From the NCBI GenBank assembly GCA_025351485.1, contig JANXVU010000046.1:1-58793 (forward strand): a stretch of 58,793 bases of DNA, read 5' to 3'. Of this stretch, positions 34,156 to 42,798 are shown piece after piece. A program made the position numbers and the translations under genes. This stretch comes from Candidatus Eiseniibacteriota bacterium (GTDB lineage Bacteria; Eisenbacteria; RBG-16-71-46; JACRLI01). Every line of letters begins with the position of its first letter. Position 1 is the first letter of the stretch. The notes beneath the pieces are model-generated. The model saw nothing but the letters and a program-made list of their open reading frames with translations, was not told the origin of the DNA and ran no database searches.

Positions 34156-34950
34156 TTGATTGATTCGCACCTGCATCTGCTGGATCCACAGTTCGACGCC
34201 GACCGCGAGGCGGCGATCACGCGCGCGCGGGTGGAGGGCGTGCGAGTGATGGTGGAGATTGGCCTCACGGTGGAGTCCAGCCGCCGCGCGGTGGAATTCG
34301 CCGAGGCCCACGAGGGCGTTTATGCCGTGGTGGGATTTCATCCCAACCACGCCTCCGAGGCTCGCCCGGGCGACGTGGACGAGCTGCTCAAGCTGGCCGC
34401 CCATCCCAAGGTGGTGGCGTGGGGCGAGATCGGCATGGATTTCTTTCGCGAGTACGCCCCGCGCTCGGCGCAGGAGCCGCTGTTTCGCGAACAGATCCGC
34501 GCGGCCAAGCTGGCCGACCTGCCCATCGTGGTCCACCAGCGTTCCGCCGAAGAGGATGTCCTCGACATCCTGGAAGAGGAAGGCGCCTCCGAAAAGCGCC
34601 CGGTGGACCTGCATTGCTTCGGAAGCGGCCCCGAGGTGGCGGCGCGCATGGCGCCGCAGAACTACTACTTCGGATACGGCGGCACGATCACCTACGGGAG
34701 GAAGAACCAGGTGAGTCCCGCCAGCGAAGCGCTGGCGGTGATCCCGCGCGAGCGGATCCTGCTGGAGACGGACTCTCCCTACCTGGCCCCGATCCCGCAC
34801 CGGGGCAGGCGGAACGAACCTGCGCTGCTGCGCCACACGGCGGCAGCGCTGGCCGAGGCGCTGGGGCTGCGGGTGCGGGAACTGGAAGAGCTGACCGACG
34901 CCAACGCCCGCAAGTTCTTCCACCGGTTGCCGGCCCCGGCCGGCGCCTAG
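34156..34950 (+). CDS. tatD: TatD-family metal-dependent hydrolase
   Basis: The 264-residue TIM-barrel hydrolase has the metal-binding set of TatD DNases: DSHLHLLD at the N-terminus, GEIGMDFF (Glu), PIVVHQRSAEED (His), DLHCFGSG (His) and LLETDSPYLAP (Asp). TatD proteins are 3'-5' exonucleases or D-aminoacyl-tRNA-type hydrolases. The gene order metG-tatD-rsmA is widely conserved. The likely start is TTG at 34156; no strong ribosome site was seen, so coupling to metG 25 bp upstream is possible. Confidence 0.93.
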   Translation: MIDSHLHLLDPQFDADREAAITRARVEGVRVMVEIGLTVESSRRAVEFAEAHEGVYAVVGFHPNHASEARPGDVDELLKLAAHPKVVAWGEIGMDFFREYAPRSAQEPLFREQIRAAKLADLPIVVHQRSAEEDVLDILEEEGASEKRPVDLHCFGSGPEVAARMAPQNYYFGYGGTITYGRKNQVSPASEALAVIPRERILLETDSPYLAPIPHRGRRNEPALLRHTAAALAEALGLRVRELEELTDANARKFFHRLPAPAGA

Positions 34951-34963
34951 GCGTCGTCCGTCC

Positions 34964-35794
34964 ATGGCCCTGGAAGAAAGCCCCCTGGCGCGGCTGAAGC
35001 GCTGGGGGGTACGGCCCCGCAAGAGGCTGGGACAGAATTTCCTGGTGGACCGCCACCAGACCGAGCGGATTGCCGAAGCTCTGGAACCGCTCCGGGGGGG
35101 GCGGGTACTGGAGATCGGCGCCGGATCCGGGGAATTGACGGACGCCCTGGTCCGCGGGGGCGCCGAGGTGTGGGCCATTGAAAAGGACCGCGACCTGGCA
35201 GAACGGCTCAAGGCCGAGTCCGCGGCCCGGATCCTGACGGAAGATGCCCTGGAAGTGCGCTTTCGCAACGTGATCCCCGAGGGGCCATTTGCGGTGGCCG
35301 GAAACCTGCCCTACTACTGCACCACCGATCTGCTCTTGCACGTGCTGGACCAGCGCGAAGGGGTGACCCGCGCCGTGTTCCTGGTGCAGCGGGAGTACGC
35401 CGACCGGCTGGTCTCTCCACCGGGGCGCAAGACCTATGGATCCATTGGAGTGTTCGTGCGCTACTTCGCCGAGACCGAAAAGCTCTTCACGGTGCCGCCG
35501 GGGGCGTTCCATCCCCGGCCGGATGTGACTTCGGCGGTGGTGCGGCTCACGCTTCGCCCGGGTTCCCGGCTCGAGCCGGCGCGCGAAAAGGCGCTTTTCA
35601 CGGTGACCCGTCGCGCGTTCCAGCAGCGCCGCAAGCAACTGGGCACGGCGCTCCGCGACCTGGTGAGCGGGGGCCGCGAGGAGATGCTGGAGGCCTTCGC
35701 GCGTGCCGGGGTGGATCCCGCGCGCCGCGGGGAGACCCTTTCGCTCGAGGAGTTCATGGAACTGGCCGGGGCGCTGGAGGGACGGCTCTCGTGA
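34964..35794 (+). CDS. rsmA: 16S rRNA (adenine1518-N6/adenine1519-N6)-dimethyltransferase
   Basis: The 276-residue KsgA/RsmA dimethylates two adjacent adenines in 16S helix 45. RPRKRLGQNFLVD, motif I LEIGAGSGELTDAL, the acid loop WAIEKDRDL and the catalytic NLPYY (VAGNLPYYCTT) are all present, followed by FHPRPDVTSAVVRL and the helical C-terminal domain (RRKQLGTALRDL). It completes the metG-tatD-rsmA cluster. The stop overlaps the next start (GTGA). Confidence 0.96.
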   Translation: MALEESPLARLKRWGVRPRKRLGQNFLVDRHQTERIAEALEPLRGGRVLEIGAGSGELTDALVRGGAEVWAIEKDRDLAERLKAESAARILTEDALEVRFRNVIPEGPFAVAGNLPYYCTTDLLLHVLDQREGVTRAVFLVQREYADRLVSPPGRKTYGSIGVFVRYFAETEKLFTVPPGAFHPRPDVTSAVVRLTLRPGSRLEPAREKALFTVTRRAFQQRRKQLGTALRDLVSGGREEMLEAFARAGVDPARRGETLSLEEFMELAGALEGRLS

Positions 35795-37848
35795 GGCGCA
35801 TTCCGGCGGCCCTGGCGCTCCTGCTCGCGTGTCTCTTCTCCTTGCCCGGAACGGCCCGCGCGGCCGATCCCATCGACGCTTTCAGCGCGGCCCGCGCAGC
35901 CCGGGACTCGCTGAAAGCGGCGGGGGACTCGCTGGGGGCCCGGCCGGACTCGCTCAGGATTCCGCGCGACTCCACCACGGCCGCGGCGCCGGACACCAAT
36001 CCGTTCGCCCCGCCGCCCCGCGACGCCACGGGGGCCGCGTTTCACTACGTGACCAACTACAGCGTCAACCGCAACCTGGCCAACTGGACCCAGAACCTGC
36101 TGGTGGACACCTACTGGCACTCCATCCACATCGACAACAAGACCGACATCAACTTCCGCGAGGACACCGAGCGGCACACCCGCTCGGGCCAGCGGACCAC
36201 CAACCTGAGAATGGACTATCTCGGAGGACACGGCGCCACCGCCGGCTTCAACCTGGAGCTGGAGCGGAACAACGACGGCCCCATCGTGAACGGCAGAGTT
36301 CGGCCCACCGCCACCTTCAACAACACCGCGGCCCGGCTGGCGCTGGGAGACTCGCTCTACCTGCTCTCGCAGCCGCTCATGCTGACCGTGGAGGGGGGAG
36401 GCGTCTCCCACGACGAAAACTCTTCGGAGCGGCGCGTCACCAGTGGCCGGGACTTCAAGCAGAGCCTGACCTGGGCATTCTTGAACATCCGGCACGTCCA
36501 GTTCCAGTTGAACGAGAACAACGCCGCGGCCAGGAACACCGGCGCGCTGAGCGCGGGCGGGCGCGACACGTCCTTTCACAGCCACGACTTCGACATCGGC
36601 GCCCAGACCAAGTTCTCGGTTCCGTGGCAGAGCCTGGTGATGACCGTGAACGCGTCCCATGCGAAGGCCACCCACGAACAGCCCACCGGCGGACAGTTGG
36701 AGCAGGTCGGCCAGCAGACCGAGAGCGCCGACGGCACCGTCAACATGACCCTGCTGGGGTGGGCCACTCTGACCGTCAACGGCAGGGCCAACCGCAACCT
36801 GGTAACCAGCAACCAGGAGTTGACTCGGAACTACGCCGCGCGCAGCAAGGGCGGCACGGGCACGCTGATCTACTCGTTGCCCTACCTGGGCAACTTCACC
36901 AGCAGCCTGGGGGACCAGGTCAGCGAGAACGTGCGCAACCTGACCGTCAGCGCCAGGGACAGCCAGACGGTCGAGGAGCGTAACCTGCTCACCACCTACA
37001 CCCGGCAGCTGGGCCCGGACTTTGACGCGCAGGTGAACATGGCCGCCATCCTGCGACGGACCCGCTACGGGGATCCGCGGCAGGACCAGGACAACCTCAA
37101 CCGGCGCATCGGCGGCACGCTCAACTTCCACCGCGACGGGCTTCCCATCACCATGGCCTTCCAGGCCAGCCAGGTGCTGAACCACACGGTGTTCCTGGAT
37201 GCGACCAAGTCGGGGCAGAGCAGCACCGACCAGCTCTACTCGATCGAATACGACTTGACCTACAAGCGCGGCCAGGACCTCAGCGTGACCCAGAGCTACA
37301 TCGTGAGCGCCGACGCCAACATCTCGGACTTCGAGACCAACCCGTTCGTGACCCCCAACAACGTGTACATCAAATCCACCAACTACCTGACCAGCATCAA
37401 GGAGAACATCACGCGCCGGGCGTCGGTGGAAGTGAATCACAACCTGCGCCTGAGCCGCAGCGGCAGCTACGACCTGGACGAGTCGGGGAACCGGGTGTTC
37501 GGGGAATCGAATGCCGGACAGACCAACGACCTGACCCTGGGGGTGAATTACAGGTTCAACGCGTGGCTCACGGCAGTGGCGTCCAACCATGCGCAGTTCC
37601 TGCAGCAGAACAGCCTGGACGGGAACTCCAACAAGGTGCCGACCAGCCGCCAGCGCATCCTGGAATTCAACGCCGGGGTGACCGTGAACTACGATTTTTC
37701 CAGCACGGCCAGCCTGACCGGCAACTTCTCCCGGTCGGCCCGGTCCGACAAGTTCACGCCTTACACCAGCGGCAACCAGGGCAAGTCCAGGCTCACCAAC
37801 CAGGACTTCTTCCTGATCTCGTCCAAGCTGAACTTGAGGTTCTTCTAG
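35791..37848 (+). CDS. Large secreted beta-rich protein, probable outer-membrane beta-barrel
   Basis: The GTG start overlaps the rsmA stop. The 685-residue protein has a signal peptide (ALALLLACLFSLPGTARA), a Ser/Asp-rich linker with DSL repeats, then about 600 residues of alternating short amphipathic strands rich in Asn, Thr, Ser and aromatic residues (for example LRMDYLGGHGATAGFNLEL). It ends NLRFF, the C-terminal aromatic typical of BAM substrates. No family was recognised; relatives in FCB bacteria are annotated as hypothetical outer-membrane proteins. A role as a porin or surface translocon cannot be separated from a structural one. Confidence 0.7.
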   Translation: MRRIPAALALLLACLFSLPGTARAADPIDAFSAARAARDSLKAAGDSLGARPDSLRIPRDSTTAAAPDTNPFAPPPRDATGAAFHYVTNYSVNRNLANWTQNLLVDTYWHSIHIDNKTDINFREDTERHTRSGQRTTNLRMDYLGGHGATAGFNLELERNNDGPIVNGRVRPTATFNNTAARLALGDSLYLLSQPLMLTVEGGGVSHDENSSERRVTSGRDFKQSLTWAFLNIRHVQFQLNENNAAARNTGALSAGGRDTSFHSHDFDIGAQTKFSVPWQSLVMTVNASHAKATHEQPTGGQLEQVGQQTESADGTVNMTLLGWATLTVNGRANRNLVTSNQELTRNYAARSKGGTGTLIYSLPYLGNFTSSLGDQVSENVRNLTVSARDSQTVEERNLLTTYTRQLGPDFDAQVNMAAILRRTRYGDPRQDQDNLNRRIGGTLNFHRDGLPITMAFQASQVLNHTVFLDATKSGQSSTDQLYSIEYDLTYKRGQDLSVTQSYIVSADANISDFETNPFVTPNNVYIKSTNYLTSIKENITRRASVEVNHNLRLSRSGSYDLDESGNRVFGESNAGQTNDLTLGVNYRFNAWLTAVASNHAQFLQQNSLDGNSNKVPTSRQRILEFNAGVTVNYDFSSTASLTGNFSRSARSDKFTPYTSGNQGKSRLTNQDFFLISSKLNLRFF

Positions 37849-37915
37849 CGCCATGGGCAAGGTCCTGGGAACTTTCGGCCCCCGGCGCGGTACAGTTACG
37901 TGGAAAGGATCGTTC

Positions 37916-38536
37916 ATGCGTCACGTCCTGACGGGCCTGGTCGCCTCGGTGCTTCTTGCCGGCTGCGGCTTCCTTAGCACCTCGCCGCCACAGCCCCCGG
38001 GGACCGTGGAGCTTCCGCGCAACGTTCCGCTCACGCCCCCGGAAAGCACTATCGCCAATCTGCAGGAGGCTTTCCGGGTGGGATCGGCAGCGGCCTACAT
38101 GCGTTCCATCCAGGACTCGACCGCCACCGACCCGGTGCACTTCACTGCGGAGTTCAGCCCGACCGAAGCGCTGGAGCTCGGCAACGGGATCAGCGATCCC
38201 GCGGTGCTGGCCCTGCTGAACGGCGGATGGCACGAGGAGCAGGAACGCAACGCCATGAACTCGGTGATGAGCACCATCGATCCCCAGCACCCGAGCGCGA
38301 ACCGCTTCACTTACACCCTGGTAAAGACCGCCGACCTGGAATACCGGATCTACTACGTGGCCAGCGTTTCCCTGGGCAGCCTGAGCCAGATCAAGGGCAG
38401 CGCCGACCTGAAACTGCACCTGAACGCCACCGGCAACTACAAGATCTCGCTGTGGCGCGATTTCCCCGACAGCACCGTGGGCAGGCCCACGCGCAGCTAT
38501 TTCGGGGCGCTGCGGTTCATCAATCGCACCCAGTAG
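37916..38536 (+). CDS. Lipoprotein, member 1 of a tandem group
   Basis: ATG at 37916 has AAGGA 6 nt upstream; the 206-residue product has a lipobox VLLAGCG. The mature part shares the plan of the next two genes: a proline-rich linker, an STIANLQEAFRVGSAAAY helix and a closing strand with a KISLWRDFPD motif. An NTF2/SnoaL-like fold is suggested by the helix followed by paired W-D strands, but sequence identity is low. It is the most diverged of the three. Function unknown. Confidence 0.75.
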   Translation: MRHVLTGLVASVLLAGCGFLSTSPPQPPGTVELPRNVPLTPPESTIANLQEAFRVGSAAAYMRSIQDSTATDPVHFTAEFSPTEALELGNGISDPAVLALLNGGWHEEQERNAMNSVMSTIDPQHPSANRFTYTLVKTADLEYRIYYVASVSLGSLSQIKGSADLKLHLNATGNYKISLWRDFPDSTVGRPTRSYFGALRFINRTQ

Positions 38537-38622
38537 TGCTCGGATTATCCCCCTAACTCCATGCCGCGCAGCTAACTCGCTGCGGCAGTTGCAATTGGGC
38601 GAAGCTGGCCGGCCGATTGACA

Positions 38623-38652
38623 TTGACCCTGCAGCCAATGGACATCTATACT
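38623..38652 (+). promoter_or_regulatory. Promoter of lipoprotein member 2
   Basis: TTGACC (38623-38628) and TATACT (38647-38652) have an 18-bp spacer; a second TTGACA lies 6 bp further upstream. Transcription should start near 38659. Confidence 0.6.
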
Positions 38653-38670
38653 TGCATATGTAGTGCGACG

Positions 38671-38697
38671 AGGGCGCCGCGCTCCACGTGGCGCCCT
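38671..38697 (+). promoter_or_regulatory. Leader hairpin before lipoprotein member 2
   Basis: AGGGCGCC pairs with GGCGCCCT around an 11-nt loop, starting about 12 nt after the predicted start site. TTCATT follows, so it is at best a weak terminator; RNA stabilisation or attenuation are alternatives. Confidence 0.45.
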
Positions 38698-38727
38698 TCA
38701 TTACTGTCCCCCAGGAGGTAGATGAGC

Positions 38728-39351
38728 ATGAAGTCGCTGAAGTCGGTGTTCGCGTACGGCCTTTCCGCCGTGGCGGCGCTGTCCCTGGTGAGCGGATGCA
38801 TCTTCAGTCCGACCACTGGAGGCCCGCCGCCCCCGGTCACGTACAAGGCTCCGACAAGTCCGTACAACGTGATCCTCAACATCCAGGCGCTCTACCAGAA
38901 CCGGGACTTCCAGAAGTACGACGAAACGCTGTCGCAGGACTATGTGTTCCGTTTCATCCCCGACCCGGTGAGCGGCCGCCAGGACTCGCTGATCCGCGCC
39001 GAAGAGGTCAACTTTGCGGAACATCTCTTCTCCACCGGTTCGACCGACAAGACCGAACCCCCGGCCAGCAGGATCAGCATGGCCATCGACACCGTCAGTT
39101 CCACGCCCGATGCGCGAGTCGGCAAGGAAGGCTGGATTCGCTACATCGTGTCGACTCATCTGCGATTGACCCTTTCGAACGCCAACCAGACCACGGTGGA
39201 CAGCCCTGCCTGGTTCTTCTTCAAGCAGGAGCCTGCGGGAAGCGGAACGTGGAAACTCGCCGAATGGCAGGACCAGCCGACCCCCGGCCAGCCGGCGGCC
39301 CCGGGCATGGGACAGCTTGCCCTGAACGGTACGTCGAAACCCAAGAGATAG
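38728..39351 (+). CDS. Lipoprotein, member 2 of the tandem group
   Basis: ATG at 38728 lies 9 nt after AGGAGG; an ATG at 38722 is in frame but too close to it. The 207-residue protein has a lipobox SLVSGCIF. It is clearly paralogous to member 3: RQDSLIR, EVNFAEHLF, GSTD, DTVSSTPDARVG, EGWIRYIV and a closing TWKLAEWQD. The pattern of an N-terminal helix (VILNIQALYQNRDF) and a final W-D strand suggests an NTF2/SnoaL-like fold. No catalytic residues are evident. Function unknown. Confidence 0.78.
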   Translation: MKSLKSVFAYGLSAVAALSLVSGCIFSPTTGGPPPPVTYKAPTSPYNVILNIQALYQNRDFQKYDETLSQDYVFRFIPDPVSGRQDSLIRAEEVNFAEHLFSTGSTDKTEPPASRISMAIDTVSSTPDARVGKEGWIRYIVSTHLRLTLSNANQTTVDSPAWFFFKQEPAGSGTWKLAEWQDQPTPGQPAAPGMGQLALNGTSKPKR

Positions 39352-39407
39352 AAGGCCGGAACCCGGGAGCCCTGGCGGTGTAACAACTCAGGGATTCGGA
39401 AACGAAG

Positions 39408-39441
39408 AAGGCCGGATTTCCAGATGGAAGTCCGGCCTTTT
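39408..39441 (+). terminator. Intrinsic terminator between lipoprotein members 2 and 3
   Basis: A 14-bp stem (AAGGCCGGATTTCC paired with GGAAGTCCGGCCTT) with loop AGAT is followed by TTTT. It ends only 36 nt before the ATG of member 3, so member 3 needs read-through or an unseen promoter. Confidence 0.8.
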
Positions 39442-39477
39442 GCATGGGACCCCACGTTTCCTCCCGGAGGCACCCAC

Positions 39478-40089
39478 ATGAGTTTCCGCAAGATCCTCTT
39501 CCTCGCCCTCGCGGTGGCGCTGTTCTTCCAGTTCAGCCCCGGGTGCATCCTTGATCCGCCCACCAAGTCGAAGCCGAAGCTGGCCTACCGCGCCCGGACC
39601 TCCCCGGCCAACGTGATCTTCAACGTGGCAGCGGCGTTCCAGAACCGGGAGTCCGCCCGCTACATTGAGCAACTCTGCGAGGGCTATGTGTTTCGGGGGG
39701 TGCCCGATCCACTTACCAGCCGGCAGGATTCGTTGATCCGTACCGAGGAGTTGAACTTCGCCGAGAACCTGTTCGAGCGGGGAAGCACCGACGGCCTCCA
39801 GAAACCCGCCACTTCGATCGTGCTGGTGATCGACACCACCAGTTCCACGCCCGACCCGCGCCTGGGCCACGAGGGCTGGATGCGCTACATCGTGCAGACC
39901 AGCCTGCGCATCACCACCGCGGACGGACAGATCGTGGTGAACAGCCCGGCATGGCTGTATCTGCGCCCGGATCCGGACGGAACGTGGTGCCTGGCGGAAT
40001 GGCAGGACGAGAGTTCGGACGGATCTCCGGTGATGCGGGCGGTATGGGCCTGCGGCGGCCGGACAGCAGGCGCGTTCACGGCTTCTTGA
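39478..40089 (+). CDS. Lipoprotein, member 3 of the tandem group
   Basis: ATG at 39478 has GGAGG 7 nt upstream. The 203-residue product has a lipobox-like FQFSPGCILD and aligns with member 2 over its length: SPANVIFNVAAAFQNRES, DPLTSRQDSLIR, ELNFAENLF, STPDPRLGHEGW and TWCLAEWQDES. The last 25 residues are diverged. Its 3' end overlaps the convergent Cys-rich gene by 14 bp. Function unknown. Confidence 0.75.
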   Translation: MSFRKILFLALAVALFFQFSPGCILDPPTKSKPKLAYRARTSPANVIFNVAAAFQNRESARYIEQLCEGYVFRGVPDPLTSRQDSLIRTEELNFAENLFERGSTDGLQKPATSIVLVIDTTSSTPDPRLGHEGWMRYIVQTSLRITTADGQIVVNSPAWLYLRPDPDGTWCLAEWQDESSDGSPVMRAVWACGGRTAGAFTAS

Positions 40090-40360
40090 ACAGCTTGCCC
40101 CACTTTTCGTTCAGATCCTGCTTGCCGGCCTTTTTCGCCACCGGCCGCTCGGAGACCAGGAAGAAGTCGCAGAAGTTGCGGCGCTCCTTCTCGGACACCC
40201 AGTCCGCCTGGGGCTCCCGGCACTCGTTGTTCAGCGACCGATCGTAGTGCTGGCAGCCCTTGCAGCAGTGGACGTCGCGCTTGCACGCGGGGCATTCCTC
40301 GGTGCGCGGCGCGCGGCCCCGGAAGGGGATGGGGGCCGCGCAGTACCAGCATTGGGCCAT
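40076..40360 (-). CDS. Small Cys-rich zinc-binding-like protein
   Basis: The 94-residue ORF has three CxxC-type pairs (CWYC, CPAC, CCKGC) followed by ECREPQADWVSEKERRNFCDFF. It is a recurrent conserved hypothetical in diverse bacteria, probably a zinc ribbon. No catalytic motif is visible. AGGAGG occurs 8 nt before the ATG on the minus strand. It follows corA by 10 bp and is probably cotranscribed with it. Confidence 0.72.
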   Translation of the reverse strand: MAQCWYCAAPIPFRGRAPRTEECPACKRDVHCCKGCQHYDRSLNNECREPQADWVSEKERRNFCDFFLVSERPVAKKAGKQDLNEKWGKLFKKP

Positions 40361-40370
40361 CGGGGACCTC

Positions 40371-41342
40371 CTAGAGCCAGCGGCGTCGCTTGATGTAGAT
40401 CCAGGCCGCCACGCCCACCACGATCATCAACCCCCAGAAGTACAGCTCGGCGTGCGGTAGGTCATACTCGCGCAGCTTGATGTTCATGCCGTAGATGCCG
40501 GTGATGAGCGTGAGCGGCATGAGCACCGTGGCAAAAACCGTCAGCGTCTTCATCACTTCGTTGAGGCGGTTGGAGACGATCGAAAGGTAGATCTCCAGCA
40601 GGGTCGCGATCTCGTCCCGGTAACTTTCCAGAAGATCGGAAACCCGCGCCAGCCGGTCGTACACGTCGCGCATGTAGGGGCGAACGGCCGGAACGATCAT
40701 GCCGAACTCGTCGCGGGTGAGCGCCAGCAGCGTGTCCCGCTCAGGTCCCACGATGCGCCGGAAACTGAGCAGCCCGCGCTTGAGCGCGAAGATGTGGTTC
40801 AGGACCGCCTTGTCGTTGGACTTGAACACCTGCTCTTCCACGTCGTCGATCTGCTCGTCGATCCGCTCGATCACCGGGTAGAAGTTGTCCACCATGATGT
40901 CCGCGAGGCGGTGCAGCACGAAGCTGGGCCCATGCAGGAGCAAATCGGGCCGCCGGTCGCAAAGTTCGCGGCAGCCGGTGACGGCGCGCATGGGCTCGAC
41001 GTGCGAAGTGATGAGGTAGTCCTGCCCCAGGAAGATATTGATCTCGCGCAGCGTGGGGGTGGGTGCGCCTTCGTCCCAGCGCGCCGAATGCAGCACGATG
41101 AACAGGTTCTCGCCGAAGTCATCCACCCTGGGATGCGAGCACATATCCTCGCCCAGGGCGTCTTCCAGGGCCAGCGGGTGCAGGTGGAACGTGCCGCCCA
41201 GCTCCGGGAGGCGCTTCACGTCCTCGCCCTCCAGGTCGATCCAGAGCGGTCCCCGGCGCTGGCCCACCCAGTCCGCGACTCCGCTCAGCTCCAGCTTCAG
41301 CACGGTCCCCGCGGCGGAATCGGCGCCAAATACGTGAATCAT
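40371..41342 (-). CDS. corA: Magnesium/cobalt transport protein CorA
   Basis: The 323-residue protein has a soluble N-terminal alpha/beta domain (HPLALEDAL, HPRVDDFGENLFIVL) and a long helical stalk. Two C-terminal helices follow, the first leading to the selectivity motif YGMNI and the second before the basic KRRRWL tail. CorA forms homopentameric channels for Mg2+ and sometimes Co2+ or Ni2+. ATG at 41342 is chosen; the longer frame to 41480 overlaps the next gene. It lies 10 bp from that gene's stop, so the genes probably form an operon. Confidence 0.93.
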   Translation of the reverse strand: MIHVFGADSAAGTVLKLELSGVADWVGQRRGPLWIDLEGEDVKRLPELGGTFHLHPLALEDALGEDMCSHPRVDDFGENLFIVLHSARWDEGAPTPTLREINIFLGQDYLITSHVEPMRAVTGCRELCDRRPDLLLHGPSFVLHRLADIMVDNFYPVIERIDEQIDDVEEQVFKSNDKAVLNHIFALKRGLLSFRRIVGPERDTLLALTRDEFGMIVPAVRPYMRDVYDRLARVSDLLESYRDEIATLLEIYLSIVSNRLNEVMKTLTVFATVLMPLTLITGIYGMNIKLREYDLPHAELYFWGLMIVVGVAAWIYIKRRRWL

Positions 41343-41352
41343 CGGCGCCCGC

Positions 41353-42609
41353 CTAGAACGGGGCCAGCGGTGGGCGAACCCGCGGCCGGTCCGACTCCAC
41401 CACGCGCTGGATCCGGAACAGGCGCGGAAGGAATTCGTGGTCGCCGTCCCCGCCGAATTCTTCGGCGTGGCCCACGGCAAACGTGTTGTCAGGGCTATCC
41501 ACGCTCACCGCGAAGATCTCTCCGCCCGTGGTCTCCACATGGGTGCGCGAGGGGCGGGCGGCTCCGGCGGGCTGTATGGGCGCGGCCGGCGGCTTCAGGT
41601 CCAGGTCCACGAAGGATTCCACCCACGCAGCGCCGTCGTAGTTGGCGAAGAACGGGTCGTCCGGCGCGCGGCCACCCACCGCCCAGCCGTTACCGCTGGG
41701 ATCGAAACCGATGGCGTAGACCTGGAAGGCGCCCAGGCTCTTGCGAGTGACCTGGGCCTGGGCGGCCCCACCGGGAGTGACCTTGAAGATCGTGCCCTGG
41801 GTGCTGTCTCCCTGCGGGTGGTTGGAGGCGATCCACAGAGCCCCGGTCGCATCGAACGCCATCCCGGAGATGCTCTCTTCGCGCGAGGAGAGCGGGGCCG
41901 CCGAGTTCCAGCCCGTTCCGTCGTCGGAGAAAATCGCTCCCCCGATGGCATCGGAAAGCGATCCCGCGCAATACCAGGTTCCCGCCGGAGAACGGCCCAC
42001 GCAGGTGAGCGTCCAGCTGGTTCCGCCTCCGGGCGGGATCGGAAGCGGCATCTGGTCCCAGTGGTCGCCCTTGAATCGAATGCAGATGCCCTTGCCGTCG
42101 GCGTTGCCTCCGACGAAACGCATCTCGCCGAGCGGGCCCGCGGCCAGCGCGTAGAATTCCTGGCCCAGCGTGTTTTCCAGGCCTTCGATCGGCACTTCGT
42201 TCCAGGTGTCGCCGGAGAGCCGGTACACCGCCGGCCGCGCGGTGCTGTTTTCATCCGGATTGGCCCGCACGGAGCCGCACGCCCACAGAGTGCCGTCCGG
42301 GGCGCGGGCGCAACCGGTGAGCCGGAACGACTCACCGGTGTGCCCGATCACCGGCAGCTCGTTCCAACGGGTGCCGTCGAATCGGATGGAAAAAGCCCGA
42401 GAAATGCGGTTGCCCGGAAGAGTGAATCCCACCGCCACCGCCTGGCCGCCTGGAAATGCCGTGACTCCGAAGAGGCCCGCCTTGGTGCGCGTGTCCGAAG
42501 GCGGGATGGATTGCCACACCAGTCGGCCGGGGAATTCGCTGCAACCGGCCATCCACAGGAAGGCCAGGGTCAGCACGTGGAGCGGCAGGGCGGAAAAGCG
42601 ACGGCGCAT
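41353..42609 (-). CDS. Lipoprotein with beta-propeller-like repeats
   Basis: The 418-residue protein has a lipobox WMAGCSE. The mature part is a series of about 50-residue beta repeats with G-x-x-W-x-V/A-G and D-G-T-x-W motifs (for example DGTLWACGS, GTWYCAGS, GALWIASN, GNGWAVGG), as in BNR/YCF48-like propellers. No enzymatic residues can be assigned. GGAG precedes the ATG at 42609 by 7 nt; the frame extends to 42663 but without a signal there. Confidence 0.72.
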   Translation of the reverse strand: MRRRFSALPLHVLTLAFLWMAGCSEFPGRLVWQSIPPSDTRTKAGLFGVTAFPGGQAVAVGFTLPGNRISRAFSIRFDGTRWNELPVIGHTGESFRLTGCARAPDGTLWACGSVRANPDENSTARPAVYRLSGDTWNEVPIEGLENTLGQEFYALAAGPLGEMRFVGGNADGKGICIRFKGDHWDQMPLPIPPGGGTSWTLTCVGRSPAGTWYCAGSLSDAIGGAIFSDDGTGWNSAAPLSSREESISGMAFDATGALWIASNHPQGDSTQGTIFKVTPGGAAQAQVTRKSLGAFQVYAIGFDPSGNGWAVGGRAPDDPFFANYDGAAWVESFVDLDLKPPAAPIQPAGAARPSRTHVETTGGEIFAVSVDSPDNTFAVGHAEEFGGDGDHEFLPRLFRIQRVVESDRPRVRPPLAPF

Positions 42610-42763
42610 CGGGATCTCCGGTTGGGGCGAATGGGTCGATTGGGGCCAGGGCCGAGAGGCCAAGTATAGACCAAGGGTGGCGCCGCAAGAAGGGCGCCTC
42701 CGCGCCGGCGCCCGGCGGCGAGTCCGGCCGGCGCATCCCGGATGGGGAGCCGCAAGGCTGCAC

Positions 42764-42792
42764 TTGGCCCGGCGCCCGCGCGCCTGTAGAGT
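42764..42792 (+). promoter_or_regulatory. Promoter giving leaderless addB-like mRNA
   Basis: TTGGCC (42764-42769) and TAGAGT (42787-42792) are exactly 17 bp apart. The ATG at 42799 lies 6 nt after the -10, so the transcript should begin at the start codon. No Shine-Dalgarno sequence is present. Confidence 0.6.
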
Positions 42793-42798
42793 CTCGCC

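Larger units (their letters stand above)
38537..38727. other. Leader and promoter region between lipoprotein genes
   Basis: This gap contains a small hairpin after member 1 (CCGC/GCGG arms), a promoter at 38623-38652 and a hairpin in the following leader at 38671-38697, before a strong AGGAGG at 38713-38718. Confidence 0.5.

Noticed and set aside
35461-37917. 818-codon ORF antisense to rsmA and the barrel gene
   Set aside because: Val/Gly/His-rich antisense shadow without a start site or family features.
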